Below are positions 57,516-64,000 of a DNA stretch of 64,000 nt, piece by piece. The position numbers were made by a program, and so were the translations under genes. Under the pieces are notes generated by a model. The model worked only from the letters and a program-made list of their open reading frames with translations. It was not told the origin of the DNA and ran no database searches. The number at the start of each line of letters is the position of its first letter. Within the stretch, counting starts at the first letter, position 1. The stretch lies in contig NZ_CP042997.1 of NCBI RefSeq assembly GCF_008087625.1, forward strand, positions 6,758,001 to 6,822,000, written 5' to 3'. The DNA comes from Aquisphaera giovannonii (lineage in GTDB: Bacteria; Planctomycetota; Planctomycetia; Isosphaerales; Isosphaeraceae).

Positions 57516-58342
57516 ACGCGCGGCCCATCCTGATGTCCGCCCCGATGGTGCGCGCCTCGCTCGACGGCAGGAAGACGCAGACGCGGCGGGTGGTGAAGCC
57601 GGCGTTCGGAAGGAAGCACCCGATCGTGAACCTCCAGGAGCATGGGATCGGCGATTACTCGGGCGAGTTCAACGACCCGGGCTCTTGGGGTTACCCGTGT
57701 GCGGAGGACGGGAACGACATGCCGCTCGCCTATTGGCTCGACCTGTGCCCCTACGGCCAGCCCGGCGACCTGCTCTGGGTGAGGGAGGCGTTCGCGCGAA
57801 ACGGTATCCGCGATGGTGAGAAGGTCTTTTACCGGGCCGACGGCGAGAGCCAGTTCATGGGGGAAATGCGCGAGAGCAACGGCAACGTCACGAGGTATTT
57901 CACCGACCATTGGGAACGGAACGGTGAGAAGCGAAAAGGTGCGGATTGGAAGCCCTCCATCCACATGCCTCGCTGGGCCAGTCGCCTGACGCTGGAGCTT
58001 ACCGGCGTGCGCGTGGAGCGGTTGAAGGGCATCAGCGAGGCAGATGCAAAAGCCGAGGGCTGCTTCTTCACGGATTACGGCCGCCGCTGCTTCCATCAAG
58101 GGCAAGGCGACGTGGACTCTTGTCCCGCGAAGCCAGAGCACCACCCGCAACGGGATGGCTGGATGTGGGCACCAACCCGCTCCAGCGACGAATGCCTCGG
58201 AAGTGCCCGAGCTGCCTTTGGAAACCTCTGGGAGTCGATAAACGGCCCCGGCTCGTGGGTCGCCAACCCGTGGGTCTGGGTCCTCGATTTCCGCGTCTAC
58301 CAGCAGAATGTCGATGCCCTCGTGGCAGGCAGGGCCGCATGA
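57512..58342 (+). CDS. ASCH/PUA-like phage protein (276 aa)
   Basis: The protein begins MNARPILMSAPMVRASLDGR followed by KTQTRRVVKP. It also has CPYGQPGDLLWVREAF and MPRWASRLTLELTGVRVERL. The KTQTRR and the PGDxLWVREAF stretch are typical of a family of phage proteins with an ASCH-like fold, thought to bind RNA or modified bases. It starts in the stop of thyX and ends overlapping the next gene. Its activity is not established. Confidence 0.75.
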   Translation: MNARPILMSAPMVRASLDGRKTQTRRVVKPAFGRKHPIVNLQEHGIGDYSGEFNDPGSWGYPCAEDGNDMPLAYWLDLCPYGQPGDLLWVREAFARNGIRDGEKVFYRADGESQFMGEMRESNGNVTRYFTDHWERNGEKRKGADWKPSIHMPRWASRLTLELTGVRVERLKGISEADAKAEGCFFTDYGRRCFHQGQGDVDSCPAKPEHHPQRDGWMWAPTRSSDECLGSARAAFGNLWESINGPGSWVANPWVWVLDFRVYQQNVDALVAGRAA

Positions 58343-58659
58343 CCCGCGTCCGCTTCCTCGATACCGACTGCACCGTCCAGAAACGCCACTACGGCAACGG
58401 CCGCGTGGCCCTGAGCCTCGTCGACGAGGAGGGGCCGGTCGCTACGGCCACGGTGAACCTGCCGACCGCGACTCTGGGTTGCAACCAGGTGCTGATCAAG
58501 TCTTACGCTGAAAACGAGGGAATGCTCGAGGCCTTGGTCGCCGCCGGCGTGGTGAAGCCGACCGGCCAGACGGTCCGTTCGGGGTTCGTCGAGCTGCCGG
58601 TCTGCGATCTCCAGCCGCCGTTCCGGGAGCCGGAGCAGGCAAAGGGGCGGGCGAGATAA
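58339..58659 (+). CDS. Hypothetical protein (106 aa)
   Basis: The start at 58339 overlaps the previous stop by ATGA. The protein has a beta-rich start (VRFLDTDCTVQKRHYGNGRV), a conserved-looking GCNQVLIKSYAENEGMLEAL and a C-terminal strand (GFVELPVCDLQPPF). It resembles other small phage proteins near thymidylate synthases. Not assigned. Confidence 0.6.
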   Translation: MTRVRFLDTDCTVQKRHYGNGRVALSLVDEEGPVATATVNLPTATLGCNQVLIKSYAENEGMLEALVAAGVVKPTGQTVRSGFVELPVCDLQPPFREPEQAKGRAR

Positions 58660-58732
58660 TTCCGACCCGATCCAAGCCGAACCCTCGTCACGACGAGCGT
58701 GTCGAGCAGAAAACGAAAGAATGGAGGCACCC

Positions 58733-59794
58733 ATGCGCAAACTAGCCAGCATCCAGACGGTCAACGCCGTTGAGCCGATCCCGAACGCCGACGCGATCGA
58801 GAAGATCCGCGTCCTCGGCTGGTGGGTCGTCGTGAAGAAGGGCGAGCACCAGCCCGGCGACAAGCTCGTCTACTGCGAGATCGACTCGTTGTTGCCGGAG
58901 CGGCCGGAATTCGAGTTCCTGCGCGCCAGCAGCTTCAAGCCCGCTCAGACGGACGCCACCGGGGCGGTTACGCTCCCGGCCGGTTTCCGGATCAAGACGG
59001 TCAGGCTGCGCGGTCAGGTGTCCCAGGGCATCTGCTTCCCGCTCTCAATCCTGCCGCCCGGGGCCCCGACCGAGGAGGGGGCCGACGTCACCGATCTGCT
59101 CGGGGTTATCAAGTGGGAGCCGCCGCTTCCGGTCGGGATGGGCGGGAAGGTGAAGGGGCAGTTCCCCGGCTTCCTCCCGAAGACCGACGAGACCCGGGTG
59201 CAGATCCTTGAGCCGGTGCTGGAGCGGAACCGGGGCAAGACGTTCTACGTGACCGAGAAGCTCGACGGTACGTCGTTCACCGCCTTCATCCGCGAAGGCG
59301 AGTTCGGCATTTGCAGCCGGAACCTCTGGATGGACGAGGCCGACGAGTCGAACGTGCTCGTTAGGGTCGCGAAGGGCCTGAAGCTCGAAGAGAAGCTACG
59401 GGCCGCCCGGGAGCGGCTCGGCCACGACCTGGCCATCCAGGCCGAGGTCATCGGGCCGGGCATCCAGAAGAATAAGTATGCGCTCCCGGCGGTCACTCTG
59501 CGGGTCTTCAGCGTCCTGAACGTGGACGCCTACCGGCTCGTTGACCACGGCGTGAAGCTCGAAGTGCTGAGCGAACTTGGGCTTGAACCGGTGCCCCAGC
59601 TCGGGACGATCGTGCTCGACCACACCGTCGACCAACTCGTGGCGTTCTCGGAGGGGGTAAGCGCCCTCAACCCGAAGGTCCAGCGAGAAGGGGTGGTGCT
59701 CAGGCCGCTCGCGGAGGAGTATGACGAGGACATCGGGGGACGGCTCAGCTTCAAGGTCATCAACCCGAAGTTCCTGCTCAAGTACGACGAGTAA
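58733..59794 (+). CDS. ATP-dependent RNA ligase (DRB0094/Rnl5-like)
   Basis: The 353-residue protein has the nucleotidyltransferase motifs of RNA ligases: TEKLDGTSFTAFI (motif I, Lys176), QAEVIGPGIQKNKYAL, REGVVLRPL (motif IV) and LSFKVINPKFLLKYDE (motif V). An N-terminal OB-like domain with KIRVLGWWVVVKKGEHQPGD fits the DRB0094 type, whose known member seals 3'-OH/5'-phosphate nicks in RNA:DNA hybrids. The start at 58733 follows GGAGG. The gene may repair RNA damaged by host nucleases during infection. Confidence 0.88.
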   Translation: MRKLASIQTVNAVEPIPNADAIEKIRVLGWWVVVKKGEHQPGDKLVYCEIDSLLPERPEFEFLRASSFKPAQTDATGAVTLPAGFRIKTVRLRGQVSQGICFPLSILPPGAPTEEGADVTDLLGVIKWEPPLPVGMGGKVKGQFPGFLPKTDETRVQILEPVLERNRGKTFYVTEKLDGTSFTAFIREGEFGICSRNLWMDEADESNVLVRVAKGLKLEEKLRAARERLGHDLAIQAEVIGPGIQKNKYALPAVTLRVFSVLNVDAYRLVDHGVKLEVLSELGLEPVPQLGTIVLDHTVDQLVAFSEGVSALNPKVQREGVVLRPLAEEYDEDIGGRLSFKVINPKFLLKYDE

Positions 59795-59870
59795 GGCAGG
59801 CCAGATGACGGCTTCCTTGACCCTTCCTTTGGAAGACAACGCCGTCATCTCGGCCTGTGGCCGCTACCGC

Positions 59871-60830
59871 TCAGACGCTCGGTCGAGTTATCGTCCTGAC
59901 GGTAGTGCCATCCGTCCATAGCGTGTAATGGAGATTCTGGTCGGTCCTCAGCCAGTTTGTGCCTGGTATGCTGCTCGGAAATTTGCCGCCGCAATTGTGC
60001 GAATCGAGCAAGTTTGCCACGTTCGCGTCCGGGTGGCCATGCGGTTGCGGATGGCAACTCGCGGCAAGCATAGGCGTTACCGACGCCTGCGCGGCATGCA
60101 GTTGATGGATTTGGTCCAGCATGGGGGTGCCATTTGCAGAGTCGAACAGACCATTCTGCGCGCCGTGATGGGGCACCTGCACGAATTTCAGGTGCTGGGA
60201 GGGTAGTGGCACTTTCCATGCTCCTCCACCAGGCTGCCTTTTCCAGTTATCCGCCTCGCAGTCCCCTGTTGTCACGATGACGACGTCTTGCAGCTTGATC
60301 GCCAGTACCAAAGAGTTGTTGTTTTCGTTATTGCGATCATTTGGGTCGTTTGGGGCGCCTGCAGATGGGGGAGGTGGCCATAGCACGCTGAACTGAGCGG
60401 GCCCGAAACTGAAGGTGTCGGGGTGAGCTAAATAGCGTCGGTTCGCCGTGACCGGCACGCCGTTCTGAATGTGCGAACTTGCCCAATTTACGAGCCGCGC
60501 GAAGGCCGCGCTTTTTGCGTGATTGAAGCGGGGGAAGTAGAACCAGTCGGCTCCGTATAGCCTGAGGATGCGCTTCAGGCCGGAGATGTGGTCGGCGTGC
60601 GCGTGCGTCGCCACCACGAAATCGAAGAGTGGATATGGCAGTGTCCCGATGGCGGGCCGGGCGGCATAACGTTCTAGATGCCGCTTCAAATATCCATATG
60701 AGTTCGGCCAGTTGGTTGTGTCATTCGAGTCGATCAGCCCGAAACGATGATTGGGAGTCCCGTCATCCAACTCCAGGAGGATGGAATCTCCCCAGCCCAC
60801 GTCGATGAATGTCACCCATAGCTGTGGCAC
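59871..60830 (-). CDS. MBL-fold metallohydrolase (ComEC/Rec2-like)
   Basis: The 319-residue protein carries the metallo-beta-lactamase core: VATHAHADHISGL with His76, His78, Asp80 and His81, then VVIVTTGDCEADNW and VQVPHHGAQNGL. The motif set resembles the ComEC-type MBL domain. It starts with GTG (60830) and is second in a minus-strand pair. No signal peptide is present. The adjacent gene has unknown function, so the pair could form a defence or signalling unit near the integrase, where element cargo often lies. The activity is unknown. Confidence 0.8.
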   Translation of the reverse strand: MPQLWVTFIDVGWGDSILLELDDGTPNHRFGLIDSNDTTNWPNSYGYLKRHLERYAARPAIGTLPYPLFDFVVATHAHADHISGLKRILRLYGADWFYFPRFNHAKSAAFARLVNWASSHIQNGVPVTANRRYLAHPDTFSFGPAQFSVLWPPPPSAGAPNDPNDRNNENNNSLVLAIKLQDVVIVTTGDCEADNWKRQPGGGAWKVPLPSQHLKFVQVPHHGAQNGLFDSANGTPMLDQIHQLHAAQASVTPMLAASCHPQPHGHPDANVANLLDSHNCGGKFPSSIPGTNWLRTDQNLHYTLWTDGTTVRTITRPSV

Positions 60831-60854
60831 GGGATGAGGTCCTTTTGCGGTGTC

Positions 60855-61466
60855 TCAGCCAATAATCGATCCGGCCACCTGGGCGATGGCCCAAGCCTGA
60901 ATCGACCGGGTTTCTTCGGGGGAATATGTGAGGCCTGCGGCGAGTCGGTCGCCGTCGAAGTAATCGAGCACGCGATTGGCATAGTTCACGAAATCGGTGC
61001 CATCCCTTGCCGCCCTCCACGCCTCAAGGAAGAGCTTATGGCCTAGCCGGAAGACCTCACCCCTCACGGCAAGCCCATTCGGCGATTCGTCTCCGGGTGG
61101 ATACTGCCCTCTGGCGCGATCGAGAAGGGACACGGGAACCCAGAAATATTCGAATTCGACGGAGAACCCGTCCTGCTGCTCTATAATGGTGACGAGTTCG
61201 TTCCAATCATCGGGTGTGACAAAGAGCCCCGATTGCCTTAAGGGAGAGCGGAAGATAATTCCCTGCAGGCCGAGCATCAAAAAGGGGATTGTGACGTTTG
61301 GCAGGCCAAGGAACCAGGGCCTATTCGGTTCATCAGCGGTGATAGAGAAGTAGACACAACGCGCAAGGCGTGGCCCCGGGCCGCTTCGGGGGATGCCATC
61401 CGTGACGATGGGAATCGTGACCTGTTGCTGGCTGATCTCTTCAGGGTCGGTATAATAGTCGTCCAT
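60855..61466 (-). CDS. Hypothetical partner of the MBL-fold gene (203 aa)
   Basis: The start at 61466 follows AAAGG. The protein contains ARCVYFSITADEPNRPWFLG, IEQQDGFSVEFEYFWVPVSL and a helical C-terminal half (RLGHKLFLEAWRAARDGTDF). It is cytoplasmic and ends 24 bases before the MBL gene. I do not recognise the family. The pairing and location suggest a single accessory unit. Confidence 0.65.
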   Translation of the reverse strand: MDDYYTDPEEISQQQVTIPIVTDGIPRSGPGPRLARCVYFSITADEPNRPWFLGLPNVTIPFLMLGLQGIIFRSPLRQSGLFVTPDDWNELVTIIEQQDGFSVEFEYFWVPVSLLDRARGQYPPGDESPNGLAVRGEVFRLGHKLFLEAWRAARDGTDFVNYANRVLDYFDGDRLAAGLTYSPEETRSIQAWAIAQVAGSIIG

Positions 61467-61563
61467 CGTCCGGCCTTTCTGGCTCTGCAACTGTCGGGCA
61501 CTTAAGGTATCAGCACAGCGTCCGACCTCTGAATCGTTCTGCCCCCGACTCGGTCATAGCCGC

Positions 61564-61662
61564 CTACTGCATCCGCTTCATCCGCTCCGACGGCGAGGCC
61601 ATGTACTCGGGATCGTGACGCACCTGGCGGTAGACCTTCGAGATCATTGACGGGTCGCGGCA
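61564..61662 (-). pseudogene. C-terminal fragment of a second tyrosine integrase
   Basis: Thirty-two codons read CRDPSMISKVYRQVRHDPEY then MASPSERMKRMQ and a stop. The DPSMISKVY...DPEYM pattern matches the very end of many phage-type integrases, just around the catalytic Tyr. The frame is closed upstream by a TGA, so nothing longer is expressed. It lies 38 bases beyond the end of the complete integrase. This is probably a scar of an earlier insertion at the same tRNA gene. Confidence 0.6.
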
Positions 61663-61700
61663 CCCTCAGATGGGCCAATCGGACCACGTCCACGCCCATT

Positions 61701-62942
61701 CTACTCGAACACCGAATCGAGGGCCGTTTTCGCCACGTTCGGGATCAGGTGGGCATACCGCCTGGCCATCTCCTCGGTTTGATGCCCTAGCCAGGCGTTG
61801 ATCAGCCGCTGGTCGACGCCCCTCGCGGCGCAGTTCGACGCGAATGAATGCCGGAAGCAGTGCCAGCCGGGGATGACCTCCCATTTGCTGCCCGCGATCG
61901 TCGCGTTGAAGTGGTGGTTGCTCTCGTCGACCGTCACGGGGACGTAGTCGGCCCTGCTCTTCCGGCTCTTGAAGATCTTCAGCGGCTGGCAGATCGAGTA
62001 GACGCCGCCGGGGTGGGCGTCGAACCACTCCCGCATCACCTTCGCCAGAAAGGCCGACAGGGGCACCCGGCGCGTCGTCCGCCGCCCCTTGACCCGCTTC
62101 TTCTCGCGGATTAGGACGCTCTTGGCCTGGAAGTCGAAGTCGGCGATCCGCGACCGCAGGATCTCCGACCGCCTCGCCCCCGTGTGGGCTGCGAAACAGA
62201 ACATCGGATAGATCCAGTCGTGGCGGGCGGTCTCCTGGACGTACCCGAGGAATTCTGCCACCTCGGGCAGTGTGAGGAACAGGCTGTTCCAGAGCTCCCG
62301 CTTCTCGTCGTCCTTCAGGCCGCCGCGCTTCAACTGCTCCTCGATCTCGGCCCGCGTCTGGAAGGGCGGCTTCTCGGAGGTCTTCGGGTAGACCAGGCCC
62401 TTGTTCGGGAAGGGGCCGGTCACATGGCCCATGCGGACCGCCCAGGACCAGATGCCGGAGAGGCTGGCGATCTCCTTCTTGATCGTGGTCGGGCTGAGCG
62501 GCTTTCCGCCCCGGCCTTTCGCCTTCGCCCGCCGGTCGACGTGGCCCTGCAGGTCGGAGGTCGCCAGGTTCTGGACGGCGAAGTCGGCTCCGAGCGACTT
62601 CTTCAGGTGGTTCGCATGGATGCGTGCGGTGTAGATCGTGTTGCTCTCCTGTGCTCCCGAGTGCGCTCCCAGGTAGAGGTTGACGAGCCCGCCGAGGGTC
62701 ACGACGTCGACCACCTCGGGCTTCGCCGTCAGCTTGCCGCCGGAGAGCAGGAACAGGGGCAGGTTGGCCCCGCGGGGCAGGTCGAGGACGCCCTCCTCGA
62801 GCAGCCGAAGATTCCGCTCGACGAGCGCCAGGCTCTCGTCGGCCTCCTTCTGCGTCTCGACGCCGAGGGAATGGCGGAACATTCTGCCGTCGTAGCGGAA
62901 GGAAAGCCGGAACTTCTTGCCGCGTTGCTCGACCCAGCCCAT
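61701..62942 (-). CDS. int: Tyrosine recombinase (integrase)
   Basis: The 413-residue protein starts at ATG 62942 with GGGAGG upstream (a TTG at 62978 would add 12 residues). Residues 1-25 have an arm-binding-type start. A SAM-like domain follows, then the catalytic domain with Arg257 in AAHTGARRSEI, His361/Arg364 in HCFRHSFASN, His387 in WLGHQTEEM and nucleophile Tyr396 in ARRYAHLI. The gene points away from tRNA-Leu, 131 bases from its 3' end, the classical layout of an element integrated into a tRNA gene. It should catalyse integration and, with an Xis, excision. Confidence 0.95.
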   Translation of the reverse strand: MGWVEQRGKKFRLSFRYDGRMFRHSLGVETQKEADESLALVERNLRLLEEGVLDLPRGANLPLFLLSGGKLTAKPEVVDVVTLGGLVNLYLGAHSGAQESNTIYTARIHANHLKKSLGADFAVQNLATSDLQGHVDRRAKAKGRGGKPLSPTTIKKEIASLSGIWSWAVRMGHVTGPFPNKGLVYPKTSEKPPFQTRAEIEEQLKRGGLKDDEKRELWNSLFLTLPEVAEFLGYVQETARHDWIYPMFCFAAHTGARRSEILRSRIADFDFQAKSVLIREKKRVKGRRTTRRVPLSAFLAKVMREWFDAHPGGVYSICQPLKIFKSRKSRADYVPVTVDESNHHFNATIAGSKWEVIPGWHCFRHSFASNCAARGVDQRLINAWLGHQTEEMARRYAHLIPNVAKTALDSVFE

Positions 62943-63031
62943 TGCGAGACCTCCCGGTCCATCGCAACGAGAATCCAATTCGGGTGCAACCCTGCTCCCA
63001 ATTTGCTCCCATTTTCGGGGAGCGCATGAAA

Positions 63032-63064
63032 AAAGGACTTACGCCTCATCGACGTAAGTCCTTT
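63032..63064 (-). terminator. Terminator of tRNA-Leu
   Basis: On the minus strand a perfect 12-bp stem (AAAGGACTTACG with CGTAAGTCCTTT) with a 9-base loop is followed by T residues. It lies 9 bases after the tRNA 3' end. It falls within the integration region and may derive from the element or be duplicated at the other end. Confidence 0.85.
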
Positions 63065-63072
63065 CCTCATAG

Positions 63073-63159
63073 TGCCGAAGAGAGGACTTGAACCTCCACG
63101 GGCATGGTTAGCCCACTAGGACCTGAACCTAGCGCGTCTGCCAATTCCGCCACTTCGGC
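63073..63159 (-). tRNA. tRNA-Leu (anticodon CAG)
   Basis: The 87-base gene has a 7-bp acceptor stem (GCCGAAG/CTTCGGC), an anticodon stem CTAGG/CCTAG with loop TTCAGGT (anticodon CAG), a long class II variable arm and a T arm with GGTTCAAGTCC. The 3' CCA is not encoded. The 3' end faces the integrase, so this is the integration site. The anticodon stem and T stem are perfectly paired, so the gene is functional. Confidence 0.97.
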
Positions 63160-63271
63160 TTGATGCATCTACTATGAGATCAGAGGCATCGGGAGTCAAG
63201 AGGTTCGCGCCTGTTTGCCGGGCAATCCGGATGGATGGGCTCGTCGGGCGGGCGATGGAACCCGGCGAGCA

Positions 63272-64000
63272 TCAACGGGGCAGGACGAGGACATCAAGGT
63301 GCGTCGGGGAGGACTGAGAGTGGAAGAGGCGTTGGGTCGCCTTCCGGAAATCGGACTGCTTCGCGGTGGGGATGTCGACAAAGGTCTGGGGGTTGCGATC
63401 CACGAGCGGGAACCAGGTGCTCTGGACCTGGAGCATCACCCGGTGGCCCGCCCGGAACGTGTGGGCGATGTCGTTCATCCGGAAGCGGACCGGGGTGACC
63501 TGGCCGGGGACGAACGGCTCGGGCTTCGACAGACTGTTGCGGAACCTGCCCCGCATCACGTCGCCCCGGACGAGCTGCTGATAGCCGCCGAGCGGCACGT
63601 CACCCACGCCCCTCGCCGAGAGGTCGTCGGGATAGACGTCGATCAGCTTCACGATCCAGTCGGAATCCGTTCCACTCGTCGAGACGAACAACTTCACGTC
63701 GATCGGGCCGACCAGGGTGAGGTCGGACTCCAGCACGGGCATCTCGTAGACCAGCACGTCCGGGCGGCGTGCGGCGAACCGCTGGTCCTGGATCATGTAG
63801 TCGCCGGGCATCCTCGTAGTCAACGTGTTGAGGTACTCCACCGGATGCGCGGGGTCGCTGACATACTCGTCGAAGCCGTCGGGCGCATCGTCGGCGTCCG
63901 GTCCGACGGGCGGCGTGGGGGACAATCGCCCGCCGGATGCCGGGTAGAGGCTCATCGGCGTCGCCTTCCGGGGCGGCCAGGCATCGAAGGAGCGCCACTG
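63272..64000 (-). CDS. CocE/NonD-type hydrolase, C-terminal part (continues beyond the window)
   Basis: The frame is open to the end of the window (243 codons) and its upstream codons read QWRSFDAWPP directly before MSLYPASGG, so the Met at 63955 is internal. The sequence includes EYVSDPAHPVEYLNTLTTRM, DVLVYEMPVLESDLTLVGPI and FRAGHRVMLQVQSTWFPLVD, typical of the X-Pro dipeptidyl-peptidase C-terminal jelly-roll domain of CocE/NonD hydrolases. The catalytic part is outside the window. This is host chromosome flanking the element. The 112 bases between it and the tRNA show no gene. Confidence 0.85.
   Translation of the reverse strand, partial: QWRSFDAWPPRKATPMSLYPASGGRLSPTPPVGPDADDAPDGFDEYVSDPAHPVEYLNTLTTRMPGDYMIQDQRFAARRPDVLVYEMPVLESDLTLVGPIDVKLFVSTSGTDSDWIVKLIDVYPDDLSARGVGDVPLGGYQQLVRGDVMRGRFRNSLSKPEPFVPGQVTPVRFRMNDIAHTFRAGHRVMLQVQSTWFPLVDRNPQTFVDIPTAKQSDFRKATQRLFHSQSSPTHLDVLVLPR

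Noticed and set aside
1-64000. CRISPR array, rRNA genes or insertion sequences
   Set aside because: No regularly spaced direct repeats, no rRNA signatures and no transposase gene or terminal inverted repeats were seen anywhere in the window.

Overview
The window is GC-rich, gene-dense bacterial DNA. It looks like one large integrated mobile element occupying positions 1 to about 63,070, followed by a tRNA-Leu(CAG) gene (63,073-63,159) and a stretch of host chromosome carrying a CocE-type hydrolase. The host may be a member of the Planctomycetota, judging by the GC content and the kinds of small stress enzymes and secreted proteins present, but nothing in the sequence proves this. Many genes overlap by ATGA or TGATG, and GTG/TTG starts are common.

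The element mixes phage and conjugation parts. At the left edge, on the minus strand, lie a portal-like start, the large terminase and a small-terminase-like gene. A region of iterated TGTCGAG repeats (3.3-3.6 kb) precedes a plus-strand replication and recombination operon: toprim/VapE primase-helicase, RecD2/Dda-like helicase, a RecE-like exonuclease, RecT, small regulators and a DEAH helicase. A solitary PD-(D/E)XK endonuclease (11.2-12.3 kb) and a minus-strand run with a VRR-NUC nuclease follow. A divergent RHH repressor then faces a string of small, often membrane-bound, proteins.

At 18-21 kb there is a MobF (TrwC/TraI-type) relaxase-helicase behind a region of nested inverted repeats that is a good oriT candidate. 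Cargo follows: a caspase-like protease, a CDC123-like ATP-grasp enzyme, a secreted coiled-coil protein and a zinc phospholipase C-like protein. From 28.9 to 46.5 kb, minus-strand phage-type operons alternate with plus-strand single genes of chromosomal character: a DHFR-like protein, VOC, SnoaL-like, MarR, DUF1398, DUF1697, AlkD and YdeI families. Two ParB-fold proteins, an XRE regulator, an ECF sigma factor, and then a VirD4/TraG coupling protein (52.5-54.3 kb) occupy the next part. The right end carries an Xis-like protein, DUF3310, ThyX, an RNA ligase, an MBL-fold pair, a fragment of a second integrase, and a complete tyrosine integrase next to the 3' end of tRNA-Leu. No type IV secretion channel genes or rRNA genes are visible, and no capsid or tail genes apart from the portal-like start.

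The most interesting signals are regulatory. Four minus-strand genes share a hairpin with an RATGAA loop near the predicted 5' end of the transcript, with covarying stems. Three early promoters share one exact layout (TTGAC, 17 bases, -10, 7 bases, GCGATCAC), two of them with an AATAAATATATTTATT-type operator on the -35 box. The phage-plus-conjugation gene content also deserves attention.
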